From NCBI GenBank assembly GCA_037367405.1, contig JAZKJV010010758.1:248001-312000 (forward strand): 64,000 nucleotides of DNA. Reading direction: 5' to 3'. Positions 22,374 to 33,766 of this stretch are shown one piece after another. The notes beneath the pieces were generated by a model, which saw only the letters and a list, made by a program, of their open reading frames with translations, was not told the origin of the DNA and made no database searches. Numbering within the stretch: the first letter of the stretch is position 1; every line of letters begins with the position of its first letter. The position numbers were made by a program, and so were the translations under genes. The DNA comes from Ottelia alismoides (taxonomy: Eukaryota; Streptophyta; Magnoliopsida; Alismatales; Hydrocharitaceae).

Positions 22374-22969
22374 ATGGCTGACTGGAGCGTATTTTGTCCG
22401 GATTTTGCGGATCCCTCCTTCACTCCAGCCGGTCCACCTCACTTTTTCCAGGAGGACTTTGCTCCTGATTTTTGTACATACCCGACCAACCCACTATTTC
22501 AGGATTCAGACCTTGACTTTCACCAATCATTTCCACCACCATCTCCTACACATTTCGACAACCCGCTCTTCCTTGAGTATCCCGATCCGGAATGTGATTT
22601 TTGTCCACACCCACCACCCACATTCGACACACCCGATCCTGAAATTTTGGAGTCACCTTTCATGATATCCACACTTGAGACCTTGAATCAGATGATGGAG
22701 CATATAAATTCAAGGATCACTGATCTTACTAGTTTAAATAAAAACCAGAATGTCTCTCCATTCTTTGAGGATATGGATTCATTTGAGGATTACCATGAGA
22801 GCTTGCAATCGCCCAAAATACAAAAAAATGAGAAAAATTTAAAAATCCAAAAAGAGTTCGGGAGACCTTTGGTTGAGTTGGACTGTGAGGAGAGTGCCCA
22901 CTTGCCAGACCCTTTGACCACACAGCCTTTCACACCTTGTCCCACCTTTGACCCAGAGGATGCATGCTG
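22374..22969 (+). pseudogene. E2b protease-type ORF, N-terminal part only
   Basis: Second copy of the ORF at 12509. The frame is open from MADWSVFCPDFADPSF to TFDPEDA, so it lacks the two early frame breaks of the E2 copy and gives the better reading of the N-terminal region. It is rich in Pro, Phe and Asp, with the segment ILESPFMISTLETLNQMMEH. The coding sequence stops abruptly at about 22966, where unrelated LTR sequence begins, so the protease half is lost. The TGA at 22968-22970 comes from the junction. Confidence 0.82.
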
Positions 22970-23066
22970 AATGGTAAGTATTGCTATTTACATCTATCTA
23001 TATGTGTTTTGCATAGGTTTTGTAGCTAAAATAGAAGAATAAAGAGTGATGAACGGGTATTCATCA
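22970..23066 (-). mobile_element. LTR 5'-end fragment (about 97 bp)
   Basis: On the minus strand it begins TGATGAATACCCGTTCATCA and continues through CTCTTTATTCTTCTATTTTAGC, matching the first ~100 bases of the E3 LTR (24920 leftwards) by eye but clearly diverged. It joins the broken E2b ORF on the left and E3 LTR-like DNA on the right. Origin unclear. Confidence 0.6.
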
Positions 23067-24920
23067 CTCCTCATCGACAACGGAAAGGCAGGCTGGAAGA
23101 ATACGTCGGGGATGAACTTCAACAGAGGAGGGATCAAGATCTACCACTTCGATGGAGTATCAGTGGAGTCTGGCATCGTTGTGGGAGTGGTCCGCGTCCG
23201 GTGGGAGGTTCTGATGTAGGAACCAATGGTTAGGTGTGCTGGATTTTGGAGCTCCACCTGGAGATGCTCCGTCGAGCAACTGAACGTCCAACAGAAGCTC
23301 CTATCGTTCAAGGATACCTGCAAATAAAAGAGAGAACTCGGGACAACGCTCTAGTCCAGGTTATTGAAGATTGAGATGAAAGAAGCGAAGGTGGATGGAG
23401 GTCGATCTCCAGCGACTGTGGTTGAACGAGATCTTTTCCTTAATATCGACCTGAACGTCGATTCCAAGGATGAACAGGCTGTGGTGAGAGATGGGGTGTT
23501 CGTTGGGGAGTCGATTGATATAGGTGTGTCGGTGAGATGAGGTTCCGACCAGGTGGTCGGAGCAAATGAGTTGCGGCGGAGGCGGAGTGGAAAGATGGAT
23601 TCGAAAGTGAAAATGCAGAAGATGGGATAGATACCTGAAGGTGTTGATGAACTCAGCAAGGTCAGGCAGAGCTTGGAGACAGGGTCATGACCTCGACCGT
23701 GCTGCGGTAAGCAGGGAAGTTGGACGTGGTGGAGGACTCCAGCCACGTGGCTAGCTGCGTGAAAACACCACCAAACTTCGATCCAAAGATGCCCTCCGGC
23801 TGCTGTCACTCAACCTATGATTTCCAGGGGTGAAGGACGGGGTGAGGCACGAGCTATCAATCTACGGAGGCAGTGGCGATGCTTTATAGGATTCCTAGGG
23901 GGATAGAACGATCGAGCAAGAATCACAACCCTAGGAAGATCCGTGCATTCCTAGGGATCCGCGAAGGTCATAAATCCTAGGAGGAAGTTTGGGCAAAGAA
24001 TCAGGGCGAGATGTGATCGGATCCGCGTGTGAAATGTGGAGAAAAAGCTCTGATGAGAGGTGGAGGACCCGACCCGAGCAAGGAGGGGGCGTCGACCGGG
24101 GTCAACAAACCCACCTGGAGCAATCAGAAAATTCCATTTGCAACTTACTTACCAATTTGATAAAAAAAATAATAATGATTTAAATTAAAAAGTGTTCAAA
24201 ATATAAAATGTTTATTATTTTTCAAACTATTCCTCAATGATTTTTAATTAATTTTATGAAAAATAAATTAGTGTATATACAATATATTGTATTATATACA
24301 AGTATAATATAACTATGTATTATGTACAATAGTTTTTATTTTGTTATTTTTACACAAATACCCCAATATATATTTTATTTTTTTACAACATAATTTTAAG
24401 AGTACAAAATAATTTTTGTTTTATTTTTACAAATCATTTACAAGTATGGAATGAATGGTGGATGTGACATATATACATGTGTATTTGTACAATGAAAGAG
24501 GAATTTTGTTTTTATTTAAATTTTCTGATTTTTATTTTATTTTTATATTACTATTGGAATTATATACAAGGAGGTAAAAATAATGATTTAATTTTATTCT
24601 GTCAAAAATAAATATATATGCATATACGTAATAAGTACAACACAAAGTAGGCCCTATCTCTCTCTACTTATTTTATTAGGCGATCAGGTCAAGGCTTGAC
24701 TTTCTCTTGGGGTTCGGGTCACTCTATATTTATTCTAAATACCTCCATCCTTTTTCTTTTTCTTTATTCTTTTATTTTTTCACAAATACGTGCTAATTAT
24801 GCAATGTTAGAAAATTTATGTTGAATGCTAAATTATTGTATTTACACCTATTTACATGATGCTTTGCCATGATAAATAGCTAAAATAAAAGAATAAAGAG
24901 TGAGAATCAAGGATTCATCA
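23067..24920 (-). mobile_element. E3 3' LTR, truncated
   Basis: On the minus strand it starts TGATGAATCCTTGATTC at 24920, next to the purine tract. It matches about 36640-38551 of the 5' LTR over its whole length, but the remaining ~1.5 kb (35151-36640 equivalent) is absent. The AT-rich part is 24120-24900 and the GC-rich part 23080-24115 (GACCCGACCCGAG near 24068 recurs at 37698). An open reverse-strand frame at 23351-23809 lies in the GC-rich LTR part and is broken in the other LTR; I do not call it a gene. Confidence 0.8.
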
Positions 24921-24957
24921 CCTCCCTATACTTTACCTTTGCTAGTCTCTTAGCAAA
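24921..24957 (-). promoter_or_regulatory. E3 polypurine tract and terminal hairpin
   Basis: Minus strand: TTTGCTA / TAGCAAA stem (24951-24957 with 24938-24944), then GGTAAAGTATAGGGAGG ending at 24921, directly before the LTR. Confidence 0.85.
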
Positions 24958-26496
24958 CACTTATTTAAAAAAAGGTGAAAAAGAAAGAAAAGAAAAGAAA
25001 AAGGAGAATCAAGGTTGATTATTAACCTTATCTACATTAAATTGAAGTATGGAGCTCAGTCAGAACATTGGATTATTAATTTGTTGGAACCTTATTGGGA
25101 TCTAGGTTTAAGACTCAACAACCTCTAAGTTTCACCATTCTATGGTCAAGATTCCTCAATAATCCTGATCGGAATAAGTCTACATACACAAATTCTAATG
25201 ACCATGTATATTTCCTTATACTTTGTAAGTAATATGTAGCTCCCCACCTCAGAAATGACAAAGAAACAACCTCCCTCAACAAGGTAACTCTAATTCCTCA
25301 GTCTAGCAGCTCTTTCCTCAAAGAGTGGGGTATTCCCTTCTAAGTCCAAGTTCAACTGGCTCAAGAAGCGGGGGAAAGAAGAGAATGGACCGTGGCCAGT
25401 ATAGCCACGTATCTCTGGGAGCCTAAGTAGTGTAGCTAATCTCCCGCTGCAGACTTTATGAGATGAGAAGGTATAATACATAATCTTTGCTTTATTTGAT
25501 TGTATACACTCCGACAGACATTTTATTTTCACTTAGGACTATCCACTTTTTTTGAAGTTTTTCATATTTTTTTGGATCTTCATATGTACAACATATCTAG
25601 ACAGTGCAACATATACATAAGGACTTTTCTTCTTGAGCCAGCAGACTATCCCTCTTTTGAAGTATTACTGCAACCTACAACTCCTGTCTTTAGGCTTTAA
25701 CACAGCCAGACCAAGTTGAGGTGCACATCCTTCCCTAAAGGAAGATGAGAGGTTCCGTCGAGAAGTACTACCCTCGTATGCTACTCCAAGCCAAAGAAAA
25801 ATGCCTCCTTATCACCTCATCCATAGAGAGCTATGTGTAAGGTGCTGGTCCAAGTAAAGCCATTGTCTGTGAGAGTCACGCGTGCATTGTTAAGTGTTCT
25901 ACTTAGTCTCATCAAGATGACATGTAAACATAGCCTACTGAACTCAAAGAATTAAGCCACTAATGGACCTGAAAAGTCTTAACCCCGAATCGTATAAGGT
26001 TCCTCTAAGAGTTAAGTGGATTAAGGTCTTAACCATGCTCCAATTTTCCATTTAATTCCAGACTAATAAAAATGTCAACTATGATTCAGAAGAATATACA
26101 AAACTATATATAAAAAACTTTTACATAAATTTTTGAAAACATGCAAAATTTTTGAATGTTTGAATGCATGTATGCATGAGTGTAGAATTTTTGCAAACTA
26201 TTTACAAACCTTTACACGCAAGTTTTTACAACCTTTTATTTTTCAAACATTTTTTAAAAATTTTGTACTATATACATATTTTTGATAAAAAAATTACAAA
26301 CTTTTACAATCAAAGCATTTTTACAAATATTTGTACAGAAATAGTTTTTATAAAAAACTATTTATAGACATATATGTATAAGAGAGAATTTTATGTATGG
26401 GAAACATTTTAAAATTTTTATTATTTTTAGGTTGTGTTTTTTAGCTATTTTATTTATTAACACACTCACACAAAGTACGAGTTATGGATAAAGTAT
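24958..26496 (-). other. E3 3' untranslated region
   Basis: No gene. Reverse-oriented counterpart of the 3' UTRs of E1, E2 and E4, including AAGGGAATACCCC (reversed near 25329) and a low-complexity TTTGnAAAA tract (about 26100-26400). Confidence 0.65.
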
Positions 26497-26880
26497 ATAT
26501 GCAATATATACGACACCCACTATACTTAACCCGAACAATGTCCTCAGAGTGATCAAAGAGCGATTAAGAAGATATAACTTGTTCATAGTATAAGGAAGTG
26601 AAAAGAAAGGTTGCACTACAATGAAAAATAAAATAATATGATTAATGTAAGTTGGTGATCCCCCTATACTTAGGATCAAGTAATCCTAACTATATCAGTC
26701 TGTACACAAGGGGAAATTAAGGGTGAGGATGTACATGGTTTACCTCCCCTATACTTAGGGTAAAATATCCCTAAGTATAGGCAGCAAAACAGAGGTAAAA
26801 AGAATCAAAAGATAGCCACAAGTCTGACACCCCCCTATACATAGGGTCAAGTATACCATAAGTATATCATAATCATAAGA
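26497..26880 (-). repeat. E3 array of hairpin plus polypurine-tract modules
   Basis: Four modules on the minus strand, with purine tracts seen here as C-runs: about 26515-26530 (decayed), 26661-26690 (GGAT/ATCC class), 26749-26760/26769-26780 (12-bp perfect stem CTATACTTAGGG with CCCTAAGTATAG) and 26831-26865 (decayed). Order and stem classes agree with E2 and E4. Confidence 0.8.
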
Positions 26881-26996
26881 TGCAAATGTGGTGTTAGACA
26901 AAAGGATGTGTGATATGGACATCTGGATCTATACAAAGATAGAAGAAGGTCATAATCAGGCATGAGATGCAAATGATGTGAGTCAAAGACCACATC

Positions 26997-28330
26997 TCAT
27001 GCAAAACGAATAGGTGCGACGTCAACGATCAGCGAATCATGATCTAGATATGGCTTGAGGTGCTGACTGTTAACGCAAAAGGTGGACTCAGATGACATCT
27101 CAGATATATCAATACTACCATTGTTGTGCACCTTTCGGATCAAGTATGGTCGTTTCCACTTACTCTGCAATTTCCCTGGAAATAATCTCAGCCTGGCATA
27201 GAACAACCATACTCTCTGGTTCGGCTCAAACTGTTTATGGTCGATATGAGAATCATGCCATATCTTCACTCGCTCCTTATACTGTAGGCTGCTCGAAAAG
27301 GTTGTATCTCTAAGCTCCTCCAGGGCTGCCAATTCTACCTTCCTTTGATCTCCTATACTCTCTGGATCCAATAATATATCAGTGACAACCCATAGTGACT
27401 TATGCTTAATTTCCACAGGTAAATCGCATGGTTTGCCATAAACGAGATGAATGGGAGACGTACCCAAAGGTATCTTGAAGGAAGTCTGATATGCCCGCAA
27501 GACCGAATCCAAAAGTTGTGACCAATCCTTTCTGTCTAAGCAGACTACCTTCTACAGTATCGTCTTGATCTCTCTGTTTGATACTTTAGCAAGACCATTG
27601 GTCTGAGGATGATATGGAGTGGCGCGATGGTCTATACTGAACTCGTTAGCAAGGGCCTTTACCTTGTCGTTGATAAAACGAGACCCCCTGTCAGATATCA
27701 ATACTCTAGGCACCCCGAATAGTGAAATGATATTCTTCCCCAAAAATCTGCAAAAAGTCTTGGCATCTACGGTTCGGGCGGGAATGGCCTCAACCCAACG
27801 ACTCACATAGTCAACAACCAATAGAATGTACTCGTATCCCTGACTCTTATGGAATGGACCCATGAAATCAATGTCCCATGCATCAAAAACGTCACAAAAG
27901 TGAATGGGCTGCATCAACACCACACGCTGTCTACAAGTTCCCATCCTCTGACAGTCAGTACACCTCTTCATGATTTCATCCGAATTCTTGAAGAGGTTAG
28001 GCCACCATAGGCCGAATTGGAGCACTTTTTGTGTTGTTCTCCTCCAAGAATGATGTCCTCATACCTTAAGCTTGTGGCAGTAAGTGAGGACGCTGTGGTG
28101 CTCCTCTGAGGAATGCACTGATGACAGACGCTATCCCCTCCTTTGTGATAAAGGATGGGATCCTCCCAATGGGATGACTTGGCCTACGCGAGGAAGGTCT
28201 CAAGTGGCTACATGGGCCAACCTTGTGGAACTTTCTTGGTAACAAGATAGTTCACAATGTTGGCGTACCAAGGGAGCGAGGCGATAGCAAGCATCGCCTC
28301 ATCTGGGAAGGTCTCTATAATAGGCTCAAT
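26997..28330 (-). pseudogene. E3 integrase region
   Basis: Catalytic core in order: [11 protein letters not shown] (first Asp), SDRGSRFINDKV (second Asp) and NREIKTIL (Glu), so the D,D-35-E residues are all present. RCTDCQRMGTC precedes the core as the zinc-binding CxxC; the His part (about 28026-28200) is decayed. The C-terminal part includes LVYGKPCDLPVEIKHKSLW, VWLFYARLRLFPGKLQSKW and a GPY/F-like block RPYLIRKVHNNGSIDI. There is no chromodomain. Breaks: a stop near 27553 splits the core from the C-terminal part, and the N-terminus is frame-shifted. Confidence 0.85.
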
Positions 28331-28900
28331 CTACTCAGATTCCTCAAGATGTTCTAATTGGTAGAGATGATCTGCCACCACATTCTTGACTCCAGGTTTA
28401 TCCTTGATCTCAATATCAAACTCCTGGAGTTGAAGGATCAATCTAGTCAATCTCACTTTGGCATCCTTCTTTGCCATGAGGTACCTGATGGCGGTATGAT
28501 CTGTGTAAATAGTCACTCTAGATCCAAGAATATACGATCTGAACTTATCAAAGGAAATACTACGACCAGCATCTCTTTCTCTGTGATTGTGTAGTTCCGC
28601 TGAATGGCATCCAATGTATGGCTAGCATAGTGAATGAAAAATGGTAGTCCATCCCTCCTCTGTCCTAGCACATCCCCATACGACAAAGTAAGAAGCATCC
28701 ATCATGATCTCGAACGGGAGAGACCAATCGGGCGGCTCAAGGATTGGAGCCTCAACAACTAGATTCTTGAGAGTCTCAAAAGACACAAGATACTTATAAT
28801 ATACAATGAACTAGGTGTCCTTTGTCAGTAGATCAGTAAGCGGTCAGACAATCCTGCTGAAGTCCTGAATAAAACGTCGGTGGAAACCGACATGCCCTAG
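28331..28900 (-). pseudogene. E3 RNase H region
   Basis: Pieces include GDVLGQRRDGLPFFIHYASHTLD, NYTITEKEMLVVVF (catalytic Glu), IYTDHTAIRYLMAKKDAK (catalytic Asp) and VKNVVADHL (last Asp). This is the Ty3/gypsy RNase H between RT and integrase. Split in two frames with stops (near 28515) and a damaged N-terminus (the C-DAS start reads as a decayed MLLTLSYG). Confidence 0.8.
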
Positions 28901-29860
28901 AAAAGACCACAACTATTGCAGGTTGGATAGTGGATTGAAATTCCTAATGATATCTACCTTGGTTGGATCAATCTCCATGCCCCTGTTGGAGATGATATGA
29001 CCAAGCACCATCCCCCGAGTCACCATGAAGGGACTCTTCTCCCAAGATAGAACAAGAAGGACCTCTATGCAGCACTGAAGTAGTCGGTCTAGGAATTCAA
29101 GACAAGCGTCAAACCCGTCGCTGTAGACCAAGAAATCATCCATGAAGACCTCTAACTAATTACCCACCATGTCCAAAAATATGGACAACATGCACCTTTG
29201 GAATGTCGCCATGGCGGTTCAAAGACCAAAGGGTATCCGTCTGAAAGCATAAGTCCCAAATGGACAGGTGAATGTCATTTTTTCCTAGTCTTCAGGCGCT
29301 ATGGCCGCCTGATTATAGCTGGAGTACCCGTACAAGAAGCAGTAATGACTCTTCCAAGCTAAACTCTATATAATCTGATCAATAAAAGGCAGCGGGAAAT
29401 GATTCTTCTTGGGGGCCCGATTCAATCATCTGTAGTCCACACATACCCTCCAAGAAGTGGGTACCCAGATAGCGATCTCCTCCCTCGACTCACTCACAAC
29501 TGTGGTGATGCCTGCCTTCTTGGTCACTACAAGCAATCGACTGACCCACTTGGAGTCAGAGATGGGGTAGATAAAATCGGCGCTCCACCATTTATATATC
29601 TCTTTCATGACCACTTCTCGAAGATTCGGGTTCAGCCGTCGCTGGAAATCACGCGATGGCTTAGCGTCCTCATCGAGATAGATATGGTGGGAGCACAGTG
29701 CCAGACTTATCCCCTGGAGATCAGCTACGTCCATCCTATCGCCTTGCGATTCCTTTCAAGAACCTCCATCAAACAAGATTCTTGTTTTCCAGTCAAATTT
29801 GCTGAGATAATGAGTGGGTACATTTCATGCTCACCCGCAAGGAATCTATACTTCAACGAC
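28901..29860 (-). pseudogene. E3 reverse transcriptase region
   Basis: N-terminal part AKPSRDFQRRLNPNLREVVMKEIYKWWSADFIYPI and VPTSWRVCVDYR (29426-29734). Downstream, in the same region, are FPLPFIDQII, a motif-A remnant reading FLYGYSSYNQ instead of FLDGYSGYNQ (catalytic Asp changed; codon at 29330-29332), TFTCPFGTYAFRRIPFG, the intact YxDD-type motif FMDDF (about 29140) and GHIISNRGMEIDPTKVDII. Several stops interrupt it, so it is inactive. Confidence 0.85.
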
Positions 29861-29873
29861 TGCGGCAAAGGTT

Positions 29874-30977
29874 TTATTCTAGGCAATTAGGAGCTGGCAA
29901 ATCTGGCTTCTGAAATGTCTGTCTGAATACAACTTGATTTGAATGTGAGAACTCTTGTTGATCATGAATATCTGGTAAAGATGGCCCTGCTCGTGTGTCT
30001 GTACTCGACGTTGGTTCGGTTTCCACTGTAGCTGATGGCTCTATGAGAATCAGACAAGGAAAATAGTCATCAAAATCATCCCAGTCTATGTTTGAAATCC
30101 GAGGGATCTGAATAGATTCACAAGAAATGTATTCCGCTTCTCTATCCTGAACGCGGTCGTCAGCCTCGAATGTGTTCTCGTCCAAGAGTGTGCTCTCTGA
30201 ACTCTCATCTGCTAGAAGCTGTGAATCTACAGTATCTGAAGGTGAGACAAGGGCTCGTGAAATGGGGTCAGACGAAACAGCTTCATCATCATTGATCACA
30301 AAGTCACACTCGTGGTGGACCTCACACTCTGCCTCTATCATCTGCTCTACATAACTAGATTGCTCTGAGCAAGCTGAATCTCGCACTCTGGTCTCGTCGA
30401 TTGTCTCTATTTGTATACTCTCGCCCTCAACACAAAAGTACACCTTTCCACTATCATGGTCGGACACCTCCTTGGCTGTGGCCAAGAATGGATGTCCTAA
30501 AATGATAGGGGTATCTGTCATAGACTCAGATAGCTCCATGTCCAACAAAATGAAGTCCACGGAGACTTTCAGGTCCTGAATTGTGACGACCACATCCTTC
30601 GACAATCCCTTTGGCCTCTTGATAGATAGATCAACAAACTGAAGGAATGTCCTGGTCTATCGAAGAGGGCCAAAATCAAATCGGGAGAGTAAATCTTCTG
30701 GAAGTCAGTTGATGGAAGAGCCGTTGTCTAATAGAGTCTGATCGAACCGTTGCTTATGAATGTGACATCTGACATAGGGAGCTCCTACGTCTGGCCTCTT
30801 GGCTGGCAAATGGTTTTCGATGGTGAAGCATGTGGCATGAGTGAGCACATGGATCTCTGCATGATGGTTCCTCCTCTTCCTATAGATAGTGGTCTTCTCT
30901 CTCAAGTTCTTTTGGAAGAGAGGGATGCGCTCAAGTGCCTCCTGTAGAGTCAGCGGAATGTGAAATCTGTCTATCAT
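29874..30977 (-). pseudogene. E3 aspartic protease and acidic linker
   Basis: Minus strand. Upstream helix MIDRFHIPLTLQEALERIP, basic block YRKRRNHHAEIH, then QTLLDNGSSIN (active site DNGS, about 30710-30730). The domain continues after a gap with SKDVVVTIQDLKVSVDFILLDME and PIILGHPFLATAKE. An acidic linker of ~180 residues follows before RT. A frame break lies between 30605 and 30705. Confidence 0.8.
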
Positions 30978-30991
30978 CTGTTAGATGAACT

Positions 30992-32560
30992 CTAACTGCT
31001 GGGTCTTTTTTGGATTTTCTTTTTTATTCTCCTTTGCCAAGTGTAGTGCCTGAGGGAAGGGGATGGATGGGCCCTCCTCAGACAGAGGGATAGGAATAGG
31101 TTTCTGCTACTGCGAAGGAATAAATCCCATACAAGGATCATCATGCAACATAGATGGACTCGCAATAGATAAAGAAAACTTTCTTTTATTAATTTTTTAG
31201 TCTTTTCGATATTGTCTTGAGATACAAAGACTGGAGGAAACACAACTGGAATATAAATGGTGGCATCAACACCACCCACGACATCTGTCTTCACAACATC
31301 AATACCGTGCTCTAGCTCAGCATCAAGAGTGGTGGCGTCAGTACCACCGACTGCATCTGAAGAAACGACGGCCTCAGTACCGTCGACTCGATCAACATCC
31401 TTGGTGGCTTCAGCACTACCGTCATCAACATCATCAGTAGTAGCATCGGCATTGCTATCCTCCTCGTCTAACGCTCTCGAGTCCTCGTGTGGTTGTCTCT
31501 TAGACGAGGCGCCGCTGGCTGGCATCCTACCGCTCCTAAGTGACACAAAATCTGCATCAAATGTGTATGAAGAAATATCACCCAGTGACGCACTAGGAGT
31601 GGCGCTTTCTATGAACTATACCTGCTCATATTTCCTCTTAAAGTTGTTAAGATTGGGCTCGATCTGAGAGGGTATGGTGGTCTTGCCCTTTATGATCTCC
31701 CTCATCCTGGCGAAACTCATCCATCTCCTGCCTAAAGGATGCTTGCTGATTTGAGAGTAAGCGAGCTAGAATGTCAAGGGTCAGGTTCTCATAGGCTGGA
31801 CAATGAGAACCTGACGGAATGCCTCATTGGAAATGAGGATGCTGTTGGAACTATTGTGGGGGAGGTTGAGTGAACTACTGCTAAGGCTGTTGCCTCCACT
31901 GTTGTCCCTGCTTGTAGGGATGAGGACCTGACTGGTAATGCAGTTGTGGCTGGTAGGAGTATTGGGGCTGCTGCTGCGGCTGGCTGAACTGTCCACTCTG
32001 ATCCAGAGGTTGTTGTTGGGACGAGGTACCTCTGGTAGACCACTTGAATCTAGGGTGATTGTGATGGATCCCGGGCTGCCGTCGGTCATACCAAACTCGT
32101 TGACTTCTATCAATGACTCCTGCTCCTAAGGGAATGGGGGAATAACTGCCAGTGGTTGATCCAGATACTACACCACCATCTGAGTGTCCTAAGATGGTGG
32201 TGATTGAGAGTATTGTTGCTGCAACAGCTGAACCGACTCTGCCTGAATCTGGTGGAACTGGCGATACTGGGTAGATGGTTGGGAAGAGTTGTTGCTGCTA
32301 TGTTCCATCTATGACCTGAGATAAGGCTGAGAAGTCGTCTGTGCCTCCTGGGGACACAAGATCTGGGTCTTCAGGTCACTGAGGGTCTGTGCCAACTGAT
32401 CGATCTGCGTCATGCCCTGACACTACTCCTTCTTGATAATCTCCATGTGGTCCAACTTCTCGCTAATTATACCCATGTCAGTTGTTGACAACTCTGTCTG
32501 TGCTGCTACGGCTGATGAAGTGGATGTACCTGCATCAACCCGTGCTATCCTCTGATAGGA
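30992..32560 (-). pseudogene. E3 gag C-terminal / linker region
   Basis: Starts MSLRSGRMPASGASSKR; an LRSGR/K motif downstream of gag is common in Athila-like elements. An acidic stretch with repeated DAVGGTDAT / DVVGGVDAT-type units follows (about 31257-31420). Upstream (31780-32560) lies Gln/Ser-rich low-complexity coding remnant with stops. No zinc knuckle recognised. Confidence 0.6.
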
Positions 32561-32596
32561 CACAACCTGTGGTTGGGTCTTCCCCTGTGTGTAGGC

Positions 32597-33766
32597 TCAG
32601 GTCTGGGACATGACTGTGTAGTTTTTGGCCATCTCCTCATTGATGGACCAGACATGGTCCTCATCCTTGGCGAAGAAGGACCCTCCATGTGAGGCATTAA
32701 AAGCCCCATGCAGCTCCGGTGTCAGCCCACAAAAGAAACTTTGATCTATGTTGGGTTTGGAAATCTCATGCTGTGAACACCTGTCGATGAGCTCACTAAA
32801 TCGATCCCATGCCACATGGAACTTCTCGTTGGGGATCATAGTGAAGTTGTTGATCAGAGCTCGAGTTGTATTATTCTAGCCGAGTGGTAGTACTTGTTCA
32901 AGTACTCAGTCCAGAGATGCTCCCAAGTAGTGACGTATTTCCCAAAATGCATCATCTAGTAGGCTGCTCTGTCGACTAGAGAGAAGCGAAATGTTATCAT
33001 CTTTATGGTGTCCTCGTCTACGAATCTGCCGTAGACTGTGCTATAGATCATCTCAAACCCCTGTAAATGCAGATGCGGCTCCTTAGTGGACATCCCATGG
33101 AACATGGGAAGTAACTGACTTCTGGGGGTCGAGCTTGAAGTCGCCCAGAATCTCAAGGAGTTGAATCCAACAATGGGTGAGGGTTGCACCAGGGTTGTGC
33201 AACTGTCTCATCGGTCACGACTGTCTAACTAGTTCAAGATGATCCTCAGGGTGTCCGTCCACTCCTCCACCAGGTGATGGAATGTCTCCACCCCATGGTT
33301 GGTCTCTGTAAGCTCACATCTATGCTAACTCGAGGTGTACCTCTGCCATAAAGGCTCTCCAATCTGTAATCTGTCTCTGCATCGTCTCCAAGGATGCTAT
33401 GAATGTGTTGTTGATGGTGCCCTGATGTAGAACATAAGTGGAACCCTGGGGCTGTCCATTAGTGTGCTCTTCGCTACTGGCCATCTCATGGGTCTCTTCA
33501 AAGGCTAAAGATCCCAACTCAGGTGCCGTAAAATGTACAAATATCTGTACTGGTCTCTACTCAGGCACCTCAGGACTGGAAGAAGGGTGGTCGAGGGGGA
33601 ACATGGGAGAATCAAACTCGGGTTTGGAGAGTAGGTCTATGCTCCCCTGAACCTCCCTAGATGAATGAGGTGGAGTGCTCGAGAGTGGGTCTACCAAAGT
33701 TAGTCTAAGGGATCTCTGGCCCATCATCGTGATATGGGAATAGTGCCGGTGAGTTTTTGAAAGCAA
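32597..33766 (-). pseudogene. E3 gag
   Basis: Pieces in order: MMGQRSLRLTLVDPLSS (start region about 33725), NNTFIASLETMQRQITDW (33320-33517), then FEMIYSTVYGRFVDEDTIKMITFRFSLVDRAAYW (32956-33189) followed by a W-E-x-L-W-x-EYLNKYYPLG remnant, and WDRFSELIDRCSQHEISKPN ending the gag core (32597-32839). This resembles the plant retrotransposon gag capsid domain. At least four frame breaks or stops. Confidence 0.75.

Noticed and set aside
23351..23809. 152-codon reverse-strand frame with a partial match at 37068-37489
   Set aside because: Both lie in the GC-rich part of the E3 LTRs; similarity comes from LTR homology and the second copy is frame-broken.
26497..26880. CRISPR-like array or bacterial-type terminators
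   Set aside because: Spacing and units are irregular, the context is a plant retroelement 3' region, and the repeats are hairpins with purine tracts, not direct repeats with unique spacers.
29399..29890. 163-codon plus-strand frame
   Set aside because: Exact antisense of the E3 reverse transcriptase coding region.
31257..31667. 136-codon Ser/Thr-rich plus-strand frame
   Set aside because: Complement of the acidic E3 linker; a composition effect.
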